Assembly (NCBI RefSeq): GCF_025602895.1
Contig: NW_026516247.1
Span: forward strand, 62,001 to 126,000
Direction of reading: 5' to 3'
Source: Polychytrium aggregatum
Lineage: Eukaryota > Chytridiomycota > Chytridiomycetes > Polychytriales
DNA length: 64,000 nt
In this document: piece by piece, positions 49,039 through 62,602 of the stretch
How positions within the stretch are numbered: the first letter of the stretch is position 1
How the letters are laid out: the number at the start of each line of letters is the position of its first letter
Notes under the pieces: generated by a model
The model's database searches: none
Told to the model about the DNA's origin: nothing
Seen by the model: the letters and a program-made list of their open reading frames with translations, nothing else
Made by a program: the position numbers and the translations under genes

Positions 49039-52000
49039 TCAATATATTGACTCGATGCAAATCGCCGACCATATTGGATAGCCCAGCGGAGGATTGGCCG
49101 CCTGTATTGTCAGATTCCGCAAGAGTTGCTGGAGTCAGACCAGTACGCAGAGGATGGGATACGCCGTTAATACGGATGCGTCAAGAGAGGGCAGCAAGCG
49201 GTTGGCCGTCGCATCGCGAGCAACCTGCGCGTACTTGACGCTCAAGCCTACATCACCAGCACGCCCGTCGCTTTCAAATCTCCGATCTCACCTTGTGCGC
49301 TTGGATGCTGTACCGCTCTGATGACAGTTCCGTAACCAAGGATTTGGAGACAAATGAGTTTGGCGTGAGTATCAGCACGCTGCACCCACATCAATCAAGA
49401 GCCCTGCGCATAGAATTGCTTCGCCGGCCGGACGCACTCACCTTCATCGTCATTGGTAAGGTAGAGGAGCTCGAGAATCAGATTAGCCCAGATGCCCTGT
49501 GATTACCGTTCGACGATTAAATCGGGATCACGGGCTGCCCTACGCTTCAGCAAAGCTCATATCCATCCAGATACCGAGCGCTCACACCGGCGCGGCTCTG
49601 GTGGCTTCACAGCTCAACCCGGGTTGACATCCAGCTGCAGCAGAAATACACGCACCTTGATGGCCTCAGGATTCAAGTGCCCGAGGTCTACAGATTGCAC
49701 TCCGTAATTCATAATTCTGATGAGTATCTGCTCGTCCTTGATACCAGAGAACGCAAAAATGGCCCTCTGCTTGGACTGGATCTGGTGCTGCCACTCGGCA
49801 AAGAGAGGCTCGGCGTCCACTTGGTATTCACTCGGAGGCTCTACTCCGATGTGGTAGTCCAGCTCGTACACTGCCAAACGCGCAGAGAGCTCCCTGAAAT
49901 CGTCGATCACGCCAAGGACGGACTGTTCGTATATGAGCATAACGGCACATCGGTAGGCACGTATGCAGGTTTGCAGCAGCGGCCTCTGGTCATCTTCCAA
50001 GAGCCACGGGTTGAAGTGGAGCTCCTGAAACTGGCCCAGAAACGATTCATAGAGGGCGAACTGAGTGAGATAGTCGGGGCTGCCTGCTCGCCGGTGAACA
50101 GAAGCAGTCGACCAGTCGTGGGCGTCAGCAATGATTCAACGGTGCTCAGATAACCGCTGCGTGTCTGCCCGATGACCAAGTGCGATTCATCGATAAGCGG
50201 CAGTGACATGAAAACCCAAGATGGGTTCCTCCAGATCAGCTGCACATCTTGGGGCTTTTGGAAGACAGTGACATCGAGGCTGCCTGAAAATGCCCTCCGA
50301 TCGACAACCCTCGGCAGGACGACACCGCAAGCCGATGCACGGCTGTATGCAAAACGTGGGAATCACCTGGATGGACTATAAAGGAGTAGCATGCTGCTGC
50401 CACAACCATCATCGACTCGTCCATGTGCCTCAGCTCCTGGAGACTGGAGGCGGAGCTCTCGGAGCGAAGAAAATCGTACCACTTGACGGGAAACCTGCGC
50501 CAAGCGGACTGCACAGTCTCTTTGCTCAACGGAAAGTCCTGCCACCTGATGCCGGCGATGGTGCGGAAGAGTGCGAGCTGTCAGCCAAGATACAGCGTCA
50601 GAGAAAGCGACCTGTGTGCTTTCAAGTCTGGACCACCCACGCAGCAAGCCCGGACCACCCACGCAGCAAGCCCGGACCACCCACGCCGCAAGATCCTCTT
50701 GGCAAAAGTTTCGGTGGATGATCCAGACAAGCGTCTTGTATATGGTTGCTGGGAGCAGGCGAAGGTTCTCCGGATTGTCCAATATTCCGGTGGCGACGGT
50801 CCTGGAGTCTGAATATGTGGGTATCTTCACCGACGAGAGCGGCTGAGGGAACCAGAGTAATCAATGCCATGTGCGCAATATTGGGAGTGCTGGTTAATCA
50901 AACCCCGCATCTACTTCCACAATCAAGCTATCTCCCGTGAAGTTCATCCAAACCCAACCTGCATGGTATGAAGAAAGTTGCGGTTGATTGCTGAGCCGGA
51001 GGATGCAGACTCGAAAACAGACTCCATTCCGGCAGCCTCGACGGTATGGCAGCTGGTGGGAACCAATTCAAGACCTCGGACGAGCACCACGACGCCATCA
51101 AACCACAGCTCGCAAATCCTGATAAAAACGATCCGCGAGTCCAGCTTGGCGACAAGAGTGCTTCCGGGGCGCATCGAAAGCAGAGACATTCGGATCACGG
51201 GGTGTGCTAGAAGCGATGGTGCGAGATCGACATAGAGCGGCGCATCCCGCGAGTGTCCGTCCATTGCCTCCGTTCCTACAGGTATACGCAACAAAGCGAA
51301 AATCAAGGACGTGGTGAGCAACAATGGCCATGGCACAAATTCACACCGGATAACAAACAGCTCTTACACGCAGCGCGCCGACGAAGCACTGCATGAGAAA
51401 TGTGTCGAAGAAAACATAGACCCTCGATATAATGAACATGCTGTGGATACGAGCCAGTTGCGCAAACAGACGTACCTTCCCACGGCCACTGCGACTGTGT
51501 ACGAGGATAGCCAACCCAAAACACGGGCAGCCCCAGGAACGAGAGAAGCGGCATCTCAAGCGCTGCCGATAGTGCGACCAGCGCCAGTATCAACGGCGCC
51601 AACACAACTAGGTACGCCAAATAGAATGGCCACCCACGGCGTCGCTGCTTCTTGTCCGTCTTGTTATGGCAGACCATAGGTGAGTTAGATCAGCATCAAG
51701 CCGCAGCAATACTGAGCCCATGAGCGACCTCGCATTACATGGGCTGCGGTGATTATCGCCATCGATTGGAACACCAGATATGACAACGCTTCATCAATCA
51801 ATGTCATGCGCATACCAGAAAGTAGAAGACGGTCATCGTGGCAAACCCAAGCCGATCTTTGATTCCCAGGACGGTAGCGACAACTAAATACGATATCAGG
51901 AGTCGCAAACCAATATCCAGCGAGTTGAAGGTCGAAAGGACACTCCCCCCGGCAGCTTCGGCGATACGAACAACAGAGAGCTCACAGAGCAACGGCAAAA

Positions 52001-53931
52001 CTTCTTGCCAGGATCTCCGAAACGCTCGTGCCAGGAAAATGGCCGAAAACACATTCGGCAGATTCGACGGCGCCAGGTCCAGAGCGACGAAATAAGGAGC
52101 AACCAGATGGAGCAGCATGAAGCCGGCCGATAGAATCCTGTGTGTCTGGGGCGGAACTGGATTCCGCACGACGCTGAATAAGTACGGCCGCACAAGACGG
52201 GAGCAGACAACCATGGAGCCGAAGAGGACATAAACAGCATAGGCTGTCCACTGATGGGTTGAAACGACTGACTGAGATTGTACATAGACGAGGCTGCAAG
52301 AGAGGGCGAGTCGAAAGGCCATATGAGCCAGTCCTCTTGCCAGAGTCCGGCCAGGACGCGGAATCGACAGTCCAAACGGCATCATCTGGTTGATCACCGT
52401 CGATGAAAGGATACACGCCGATGCTTGAGCAACGATCACCACGGCGCCGAGGCTGGATGTGCAGAGGTACAGGGCCAGAACAGCGCCCAATAGCAGGTAG
52501 CCGAGCGATCGTAGAGCCAGTAATCTGGCAGCACCCCCGATGAGAGGCTCCTCTCCAAGAATCAGTATGCCGGCCTGGGAATGCCCAGCGGGCGCGCAGA
52601 CACGGCGATGATGGTGAGAAGGATGCAGCCACATGGGGACAAACCCAGCGGTGCTTGGAGAGGCTATATCCACCTTTTCGGCGAGGAGACACAGAGAGAG
52701 TCGCAGCGACGGAAGGACGCCGGTACTCCAGAACAACGGCAGCGCCAGGAAGAAGACATCCGAGTAGGTGTAAACTGCATACACTTGCTGGTGTGAGAGA
52801 GCAGCACAGATTAGCCGTCGCCAACGCAAGGGCGGCGCTGTGCGATGGACAGCAACGGCCGGGCCACAACCGAGCCCGCTTTACGACAACGCCGATGGCT
52901 CGGTATTGTGATACTCACTTCAAGATATCCCCAGACGATCGCGACGCAGACATGAAACGGACGCGTGAACCGATCGATGCCATTCGGATCCTCGGGGAAG
53001 AAGCTGCCACGAGCGACCTGATCAGAGGAAGCTCATCAATGCGAGCGCAACCACCAGGCTAGACATACATGTTGGGTTCCGGCGGAGGCCCACTGGCGAG
53101 GAATGTATCAAGTCGTCAACGGGCGTGAGAATGTGTCGTGGTGCTGATTCTGCTCGGCTTGGCTTGGCTTGGTTCGGCTCGGAATCTAAACCGAACCAAG
53201 CACCCGTACTCTTGGCGGATCTCGGTGAGCCTCAGCTGTGCCATGGATGTGCAGGATATAGCATGCACAAAACCCACCTCGTCAGCGACCACTGCGCCAT
53301 CAACACTGGAATCCATTCAAGACCGGCGACAACTTGCGACCGGGAGGACAAAGTGGAGGACCAGACCCACAGCCCGAGAAAGAGAGCAGAGAGAGCAATC
53401 CGCAGCATTGCAAACACCCAGTGTTGAGCCTTTGTCTGAAAGATAAACTGGAAGATCAGATAGGAGAGCGATCCCGAGTCTCGATCCTCGATTTCAGAGG
53501 GAGCGATGCTGGCATCGTCCAAGATCCCAACGGTTGCATATCGAGCCCGGCGGGCGTGGAGGAAGTATCGATCGGCGAGAGCGACAGCAGCGAGCAGAGC
53601 CGCAATGGTTCCTGGTGGAGACAGAGCACGCATTGGCGACTTTTTAGCCTGCAGCTGCAATGCAACAGCTCTCGCCAAGCGTGCCAGGGACTCATATGCA
53701 AGACTGACCCATGAAGCCGTACAGAGCTGTTGTTTTGTTGGATAGCGCCGCATTGAATATGGCCCACACGATATAGGGGGCGAGTGCAGCCGCAAATTGA
53801 AGCACGACGAGGAGGACCGCAAACCCGCGGGATATCTCCGAAGGAGGGAGCCTCAGCCCCCCTGTCAGAGTCGCAAAGGCTTCTCGCAGCGCAAAAGCCA
53901 GAGTGTATTCGTTCAGAAGCGGTGCGGACAT
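49039..53931 (-). CDS. Pecanex-like multi-pass membrane protein
   Basis: Many short exons on the minus strand; exact borders were not all resolved. It starts MSAPLLNEYTLAFALREAFA at 53931, close to the short N-terminus that precedes helix 1 in pecanex proteins. Membrane helices fill 53.9-51.4 kb (GFAVLLVVLQFAAALAPYIV, IALSALFLGLWVWSS, LALRSLGYLLLGAVLALYLC, YLAYLVVLAPLILALVALSA). The cytosolic Pecanex_C part follows: VRGLELVPTSCHTVEA (about 51.06 kb, cf. the family's GLE-x-GT-C-Q/H block), LPATIYKTLVWIIHRNF (50.74 kb), RRFPVKWYDFLRSE (50.47 kb), ANLILELLYLTNDDE (49.47 kb), RYSIQAHK (49.3 kb), and the last exon LRNLTIQAANPPLGYPIWSA ending at 49039. Animal pecanex acts in Notch signalling and ER morphology; a fungal role is unknown to me. 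It is convergent with the dynein gene, 128 bp apart. Confidence 0.75.
50628..50692. repeat. 22-bp minisatellite in pecanex-like gene
   Basis: Nearly three copies of a 22-bp unit beginning gcagcaagcccggaccac. The repeat lies just after the exon encoding WIIHRNF, probably in an intron, because the sense frame through it reads repetitive VVRACCVGGPG. Confidence 0.85.
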
Positions 53932-54300
53932 GCTTCCGGGATCACGATGGGCTCGGAGCAGATGCCGTTGCTTTTCGGGTCCCTTTGCTGGACGACGCAG
54001 GCAGCGGCCTCGACTCGCAGCGAGCGGTTGGCGAGGTCCTGGCGCCGAATCGGCCCAGAACGAGCCCACAAGGAGCAGCCCGCCACTACCCCTGGTGCGA
54101 GCCCAGGCACTATGGATGCGGAGGCCGAGATGTGTCCCTTGGATATCCATCCCATGGAGCTGCTCTGCGGCCGATGTCTCATCGACCGAGTCCATCGCGG
54201 CAGTGCAGGCGCCGATCGACATCATTCGGCTGGGTAATTGATCGACATCACTCAACCCACATATACACAGGATCCCGCTTCAGTCAAGAGAGCTGTATTA

Positions 54301-54606
54301 GGGCAATCCAAAAAAAACGGGACACCCGGGTATTTGACCATTCATCGAATATTTTGTTACCCAATGTTATCGCGCGCTGGCCATGACCATTCGCCGGACA
54401 GTGTGGAATCGCGACGTCAATGCGGCGCGCAACATGATCACAGTATGCAGGTCGATTGTGGAGATCGGAGAGCGACCGGTGGTCTTCACTCGGAGGCTGC
54501 CAAAGTGATCTGTTTTATTTCTTGTGGCTTTGCTTGACGCAAGCACAGCACATACTACATGTTCATGGAAACGGCTATATTGTCCCGTTTTTTTCTGAAT
54601 AAAGTG
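54301..54606 (+). mobile_element. Non-autonomous TIR transposon with OrfB/Fanzor-like tail (copy C)
   Basis: About 306 bp. The left end gggcaatccaaaaaaaacgg then gaca (54301-54324) and the right end tgtcccgtttttttctgaat then aaagtg (54581-54606) are inverted relative to each other over the inner 14 bases (a7-c-ggg-aca). Both are bounded by TA (54299-54300 and 54607-54608), as for Tc1/mariner-like insertion. Inside is a 41-codon open frame with the OrfB/TnpB/Fanzor C-terminal signature. The arrangement is that of a MITE, an internally deleted element that kept its ends and the 3' part of its gene. It shares its left part with copy A and its right part with copy B. Confidence 0.8.
54383..54508 (+). 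pseudogene. C-terminal remnant of OrfB/TnpB-Fanzor-like nuclease
   Basis: 41 codons from the ATG at 54383 to TGA. The string TVWNRDVNAARNM matches the RD-x-NAA-x-N signature that carries the last RuvC-like catalytic Asp of TnpB and its eukaryotic relatives, the Fanzors; it is followed by a short basic tail. Everything before it (N-terminal domain, first RuvC Asp and Glu motifs, and zinc ribbon Cys pairs) is missing, so no activity is possible. Fanzors are known from chytrids as RNA-guided DNA endonucleases carried by transposons. The family call rests on a 12-residue signature plus the flanking inverted repeats. Confidence 0.7.
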
Positions 54607-54791
54607 TAGGGCCCTGGAAATGGCGACACAGGCTGACCTCAGAGCCAGCGCCAAGTCGGGGCGTATGCTCCAAGCCGGACATCGACACATTCTCGAATCC
54701 GATCTGATTGGTATCGAAAGTGCCTCCAGAACCGGAGAAGCAAGAAGCAAGGCGCATTGTGTGGAAGGATACAAGGCAAACCGGCGCAGAA

Positions 54792-55478
54792 TTATGAGCT
54801 GAGGTACTTTTTGATGAGGTCGGCCTTCTTGTCCTTAGGCTGAAACCGGACTCGGGCGTTGCGGAGGAGATCCTGCAGCTGGGCAAGGGATAGCTTGTTG
54901 AGGTCCTCGGTGACGATCCTGTTGATGATCAAATCGACAAACTCTTTCTTTTCGGTGGCGCCGCGGGTGCTGACGCTGCGCTGCCACAGCAGAATCCGGA
55001 GCTCCTTGCCAGACATCTTCTGGAGCTCCTTGACGGTGTGCAGGGCCAGCGTCTTGGGAATGGGCTGGCTGGTTGCGGACGGGAAGGGCCGGTACTTTGG
55101 CGGGGCCGACGACTTTGACGACCCAAACATCTTGAGGACAGGACCAAGGCCCTCGACAACCATGCCCACCAAGATGACGACGATAAGGGCCGTGGTCAGG
55201 GCTTTGCCGATGAACGTCCACGGGCTCCGGGCCCTTTCATCGTCCTCTTTTTGGAACTCAAGCTCGAGTGGGTCGTCCGGTTCGAGAGATGCGGCGCCGC
55301 AGCAAGACTTTTGCGGGGCCTTGCGACGACGAGTCGAGTTGGACTCGTGGAACTCCTTGATGTCCTCTTCATTGAATGTCGAGTCTGAGCCCTGGTCGGC
55401 CTGGGCGGAGCCGTACTTGTGGATGTTGCGGATGAACTCGCGCTCCTCGTCCGAGTCGATTTCTTCGATCTTTGGCAT
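54792..55478 (-). CDS. Single-pass membrane protein with SAP/MANF-C-like domain
   Basis: An intronless minus-strand gene of 228 aa starting [20 protein letters not shown] at 55478. The ORF is open further upstream, but this ATG opens the first acidic, protein-like stretch and leaves 320 bp to RuvB-like 1. Residues 1-85 are acidic and Lys/Arg-rich, with a CC pair (KSCCGAA). [19 protein letters not shown] near residue 100 is one membrane segment. The C-terminus holds two short helical motifs: [20 protein letters not shown] followed by [20 protein letters not shown], and [20 protein letters not shown]. The first resembles the SAP-like C-terminal fold of MANF/ARMET and related proteins, in which an LR-x-LL-x-x-R-x-V string is followed by a G-x-x-EK/KSEFV turn. 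I do not recognise the exact family. Confidence 0.7.
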   Translation of the reverse strand: MPKIEEIDSDEEREFIRNIHKYGSAQADQGSDSTFNEEDIKEFHESNSTRRRKAPQKSCCGAASLEPDDPLELEFQKEDDERARSPWTFIGKALTTALIVVILVGMVVEGLGPVLKMFGSSKSSAPPKYRPFPSATSQPIPKTLALHTVKELQKMSGKELRILLWQRSVSTRGATEKKEFVDLIINRIVTEDLNKLSLAQLQDLLRNARVRFQPKDKKADLIKKYLSS

Positions 55479-55798
55479 GCTTGCGAATGGACGGGGATAT
55501 CCAAAGAGCCAGATGGAGATATCGAGAGCGCCGGATGGGGCACGAGGACGGAAAGGGCTTGTGGGGCGCTGGACGGTGTCGCACGCTGGTTGGTGCGCAG
55601 CAAAGCCGGGGCGGCTCGCGTCTCCGCGCGGCTCCAGCCACCCGGTTCGAGCCGCACCGGGGCGGATGGCGCCAAGCGTCAATCCTCCGCCCATGCACCA
55701 GGAATCCCTCTTGCTGCGTCAAGATCTCGACTGTTTCCGCCCCCGAGCCCATCTGCACCCATTCACACGCAAGCCGCCACCCCGCTCCTGCCAGCAGC
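55479..55798. promoter_or_regulatory. Divergent promoter region upstream of RuvB-like 1
   Basis: 320 bp between two divergent start codons, so both promoters are inferred to lie here. It is GC-rich, with no clear TATA box. Confidence 0.4.
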
Positions 55799-58280
<2,482 letters not shown>

Positions 58281-58697
58281 GACGACTCAAATCCGCTCGG
58301 GTTGGCACATCCACTGCGACGGCGCCACTGGGGGACTGCCCTGGGCTGGATCTGACCTGACCTGATCAGCACTTTACTTAATTTATGAAATATGGACAGC
58401 ACAAAGCTTGGTTGGATGTGCTAGCCATGATCTTTTGTGATGCCGTAATACACATGACGCATGCCACCACTCCTTCCGGGACATGGCCGTTTTGGAATGA
58501 GCGCCACGACATCACTATGGGGCTCGCCAGCGGTGTGGTGGGGAGCAAAGAATTGCACCGTAGTGATTGTATTGCCTCTGAGGCGAGCATCATCGGCCAG
58601 CACCGCGATGCCACGACACTGGGCTTCGTTTGGGCAGCAGAGACGCAAGCTCAGAAGCAAAAATGTCTTGGCTATGCGCATCGTCAACTTGCTCGTG
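58281..58697. other. Convergent intergenic region
   Basis: Between the Rvb1 stop and the CENATAC-like stop. No coding signal I would defend. Confidence 0.4.
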
Positions 58698-60398
58698 TCA
58701 TTCGTTTGGGCCTCTGTTCCGCTTGCGTTTCTCGTCCCGGAACTCGCGGGCGGTTTCGGACCGCTTGCCGCTGTTCCATACCCGACCAAAGTTTGGTAGC
58801 CAGTCGTCGCCAACATCCCCGCCTGTAGGCAGCAGCCTGGTTAGCCACAGCAGATGCGCCAAACATAATAACTCGCTGCATGGCCCGGATGTCGCTCACC
58901 AAAGGTCTGGTTGGCACCGACTCGGTTGGGATTGAGCCGCCGGGCTGCCTCATGTTGCTTATGCAGCAAGTAGTCCACGATCGATGGCCCGCACGCCGGA
59001 GCTTGTCCGTCGTCGCTGGACACTGGCTCGTCTTGGAGCCATGGGGGGATGCTGGGCTGGGACCTCTGCGGGCCCTGAGAGCCCGAAGGGAGAACAATCC
59101 GAGCGAGCCCTGGGAATGATGGTGAGAGCACCCAAGAGCGGGCATGAGTGGGCATGAGCGGGCATGAGCCGCCAACATCGTCGGCGCGCGATCAAGAAAA
59201 TGGCCATACCGATGGAAGGATCGAGGCGGCTGGATATCGGACGATTCGACACAGAGGCATCTGCAGCACCAGTGCCGTGTAGATGGATGGCGCTGCTTGG
59301 GCCGGCAGTCGCAGGCTTCAGAGTCGATGTTTGGTCGAGCCGGCCAACAAGCTGCGGGTCTGGCGGGTGTGTTGGCGATGACACCCTGGGTTTCTTGAGA
59401 GGCGGCTGCTGAGCAAGCTTGAGTCGAGCGATGCAGTGAAACTAAAAGACGAGCTCGATGAGGCCACCAACCAACCAAAGGACCATCGAGATCCTGTCGA
59501 TCGAAGGATCTGGTGCTGGGCGATCGACATCTGCTCCAGACACGAACCTCATCCAGCCGCTCGGCCGTCAGAGAAAACTCTCCGAGCCGCGACATATCAA
59601 TTTTATGGGTATAGAGCCATCGCTTCAAGGCCTTGAGGTGCGATGCGCTGGCCCAGTGCTCAAAGATGTGAATGCTGGCGTTGGAGCGGTTGAGGGTGGA
59701 TAGTTTCGGGATGAGGAAAGTGGCGAGGGTGCGGCCACACATCCTCGAGATGCTCTCTCGACGCAAGGGCAGATGATCGCCATCGCACAAGATCTGATAA
59801 CCGGAGGACCTCACCAGTATATGTGAAAATCCGGCACAAAGTCGATGCTGGCCTTGATTTTGGAGTCGCAGAACAAGCACTGTGGATGTGGATACAAGCG
59901 ATCGGAGCAGAGCAGATATCGGATTTAAGACTGGGTCTGCGTGCACTGCGTCGCCGAGGGGGGGGGAGACCGAACAGGAATCGATCCCAAGGCGAGGATA
60001 AGAGCGATCGAGGGATGGGCACAGCCGTACCCAAGTGTCGGGCTGCTTGGTTGAATCGGTGATGATCAGGACATTGCGGAGGTGTTGGCGAAAGCCATCG
60101 TTTTTCTGGGTGGGCGAGCGACGGACAGGGCAATGGGCACAGCGAGAGGGATTTTATCAGCACAGCGACTTAATAGCCAAGGATTTCGAGTGCGAGGCGA
60201 GGACTCTGCAGCAAGACAGCGGGCTGGATGGGAATGACACTGCACCTCCTTCTGTCGAGACAAGAGCCGCTGGACATTCGCAGCATGGGTCTGGGTGAAG
60301 AAATGGCGCTTGCCGTTGAGAAAGTTTGCCCGGCAGAGGCTGCAGTATCCAGCCTTGTCTGTGGGTGCGGCGACCGAGTCCGGGCTGGTGCTGTTCAT
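58698..60398 (-). CDS. CENATAC: CENATAC/CCDC84-like minor-spliceosome factor
   Basis: CENATAC binds the U4atac/U6atac.U5 tri-snRNP and promotes splicing of AT-AN minor introns. The gene is multi-exon on the minus strand; exon borders in the middle are not resolved. It starts MNSTSPDSVAAPTDKAGYCS at 60398 and continues into a zinc finger: YCSLCRANFLNGKRHFFTQT, then HAANVQRLLSR. A second Cys pair is in KCLFCDSKIKASIDFVPDFH (about 59.87 kb). HIFEHWASASHLKALKRWLY (59.65 kb) matches the family's His-containing FEHLASPEH-type block. The last exon (acceptor cctacag near 58.82 kb) reads GDDWLPNFGRVWNSGKRSET and then AREFRDEKRKRNR. The WLPNFGRVWNSG string is the conserved C-terminal signature. These blocks in the right order make the assignment good although the full model is incomplete. 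Confidence 0.8.
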
Positions 60399-60959
60399 CG
60401 GCCCAAGGACGGAATCGGTGCGGTTGGCTCGACCAAGCAAGTCCGTTTGGATGACGAAAGCGAGTTCGGCGCGCTGTGGCCTGGACATGACCGAGCGGGG
60501 GTTTGAGCCGGCAGGACAGCAAACCAGCTCGAGCGCTGGGCAGGATCGGCCCGATGCAAGAATGGGTTATGCCAGGAACACTCACACCAAGCAAGCAATG
60601 GCGGGGGCTTTACTGCCTGTCCGAAGGGCCGATTGATTGACGACACTGTCAGCGACTTTCTGGTTCCTCATGATGCCAGAGCCTCGAGATCTCCAACGGA
60701 AGCGCATCTGGATGAGTAACTCAACTCCCCAAGTGGCAGACAGCCGCCGGGTCAGCGGAACAAGCTATCTGATACTCCTTGCCACTGCCAGCGCAATAAC
60801 CCAATGTACACACAGAGGACAACACCCCACACGGACGGACCGATGGCGAGACGAAACGAACGGTGCGCAAGTTAGGTTGTTGGGCGATCGTAGAATCACA
60901 GCGTGTTGATAGAATTAGTTGGGTGTATATATACAGAGGGAGAAGGCGGTGTCAGGGAA

Positions 60960-62395
60960 TTAGATGGGACTATTTGAGTATGGGGAATGGAAGAGCGGCG
61001 ACGAAAAGGCAGCGTCGCTCTGTTCGAAATCGCTCAATTCCTGATAGTTTATCGGTGACAAAGGCTCGAAATTGGCACCAAAGGGATCTGGAAGGAACGA
61101 CGCATCGTCGGCAACGAGGGCAGAGTCGGGAAACTCGGTGGTATCGAAGTGGTCCTGGAGAGGGTGGCTCAACGGATTGTTTGGCATTGGGACGGTACTT
61201 GAGGGGAGGGTGAGTATTTCGGTGAAGCTGCAGTCGAGCTGGCTGTGAGTCTTGGGGTACTCGTCGATCGCCAAGAAATCCATATCCTCAGGCGCTTGAA
61301 GGGAGGGGAAGGGAGTACCGGGCAGGATCGCATCATTCTCGGCAGCAAAAGCGGGGAAGTGCAGCGCCGGAGTCGGCTCGGTCGGATCAAGGACATATGG
61401 CTCGATGAGTTGGTTGTCGTCCATGTAGCCATTGCTCGGCCTGTTAACTTCGAGGGACTGGAGGAACTCTTCATTCATAGGAAGAGTGGGAGTATTAATA
61501 AGGACTTGATGGCTGGGCAAGGTCAAGTAGTACTCGTTGCTATTCGACTCGAGAAACAGAAGAACATCGACGGGAGATCTGCTTGGGGTTGGCAACACTT
61601 GCATGGGCTGTTGCGGCGACAGGCACGAGCGGTCATTGTCGAATGGATACAGAAAGTTGTTGTCGAACTGCTGCAGGAGCATTTTGTTGTGCGCCTTGTC
61701 CCAGTCAAAGACATTCATTGTGGGTTCCGGGGAGATTGTCGGGGGATCCACCACGAAAGTAGGGACATGGGGGCAAATGATGTTTTGCATCGTGGGTGGA
61801 GCTGTGGGCACGTTGTTCGCAGGATATACGTAGAGGGGGACTGGCTCCGGCGGGGTCACTTGGAGGATGTCATCGGGAGCAGCCAGTCCAGAGTCGATGT
61901 CTTCAGCCAACTGGGTAATCAGCTCGCGAAACTCCTTGGACCCATCCATGCTGGGACTGTGAGGAAAGATGAGGATCGACTGTTAGCTGTGGCAAGTGCG
62001 GAGCGAGGAACAACTGAATTAAGCACAGCCAGGGTGATAGCTAGGTCAAGAAGAGCAGATACATACGTTTGTGGTTCGATGGTCGGCTCCGTCTTGCTCA
62101 GAGTCTTGGAGTGGGCGGTCTTGCACCGAATCGATCGGGGGCGGTGATGGGCAGGCGACTGAGGGGGTGTGCTGACCTGGGACGGGCTCTTTGCATGCAT
62201 ATTCAGGAGCATGTCGACAAAATCGGCATGGCTGGTGGCGCCCGAGAGCTTCTTGAGACGATGGAACCTGTCCAGGACCGGGCGGGAGACCCAGATGGTC
62301 CAGTCGGCAGATTTGGCCTTGTCCTTGCGGCTTACGGCCGAGGAGGTTGCTTCTGTCTCCCGGACGGCAGCGAGGCTCGCGGGCGGGTGCTTCAT
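60960..62395 (-). CDS. Possible nuclear regulator, unknown family
   Basis: Two exons on the minus strand, 62067-62395 and 60960-61956, with donor gtatgt and acceptor ctcacag; phases close to 441 aa. The frame is open further upstream to an ATG at 62602, which would add 69 residues, including LSSLLDEFDLF. Exon 1 has a basic helical module, KDKAKSADWTIWVSRPVLDR then FHRLKKLSGATSHADFVDML, which looks like a compact DNA- or protein-binding fold. Its WVSRP-x8-LK-x-LSG-x-x-S-x-x-DF pattern is reminiscent of ribbon-helix-helix or replication-initiator modules, but I cannot name it. Exon 2 is acidic, rich in Pro, Asn, Phe and Asp (DFEQSDAAFSSPLFHSPYSN), like a transcription activation domain. A transcription-factor role is inference only. 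Confidence 0.6.
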
Positions 62396-62602
62396 AAACA
62401 GGTCGAATTCATCCAGCAGACTACTCAGGCAGCAGCTGTATGGTGTGTGGAAGAGGGCCTTGTGTTGCTGCAGGACGGGTGCAGAAGGAGCCAGAGTCAG
62501 GAGCTGTCTGGGTGCAGACGCAAAGCTGGGACGGAGCGGATGGAGAACCTCTCCGATGCAGCCCCGGGTCCGACCCACTCCTGGGCTCCTCGCTGCAGAC
62601 AT

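Noticed and set aside
60920-60940. tatatatac motif resembling a TATA box
   Set aside because: It lies just 3' of the stop of the minus-strand gene, and no plus-strand gene follows within range.
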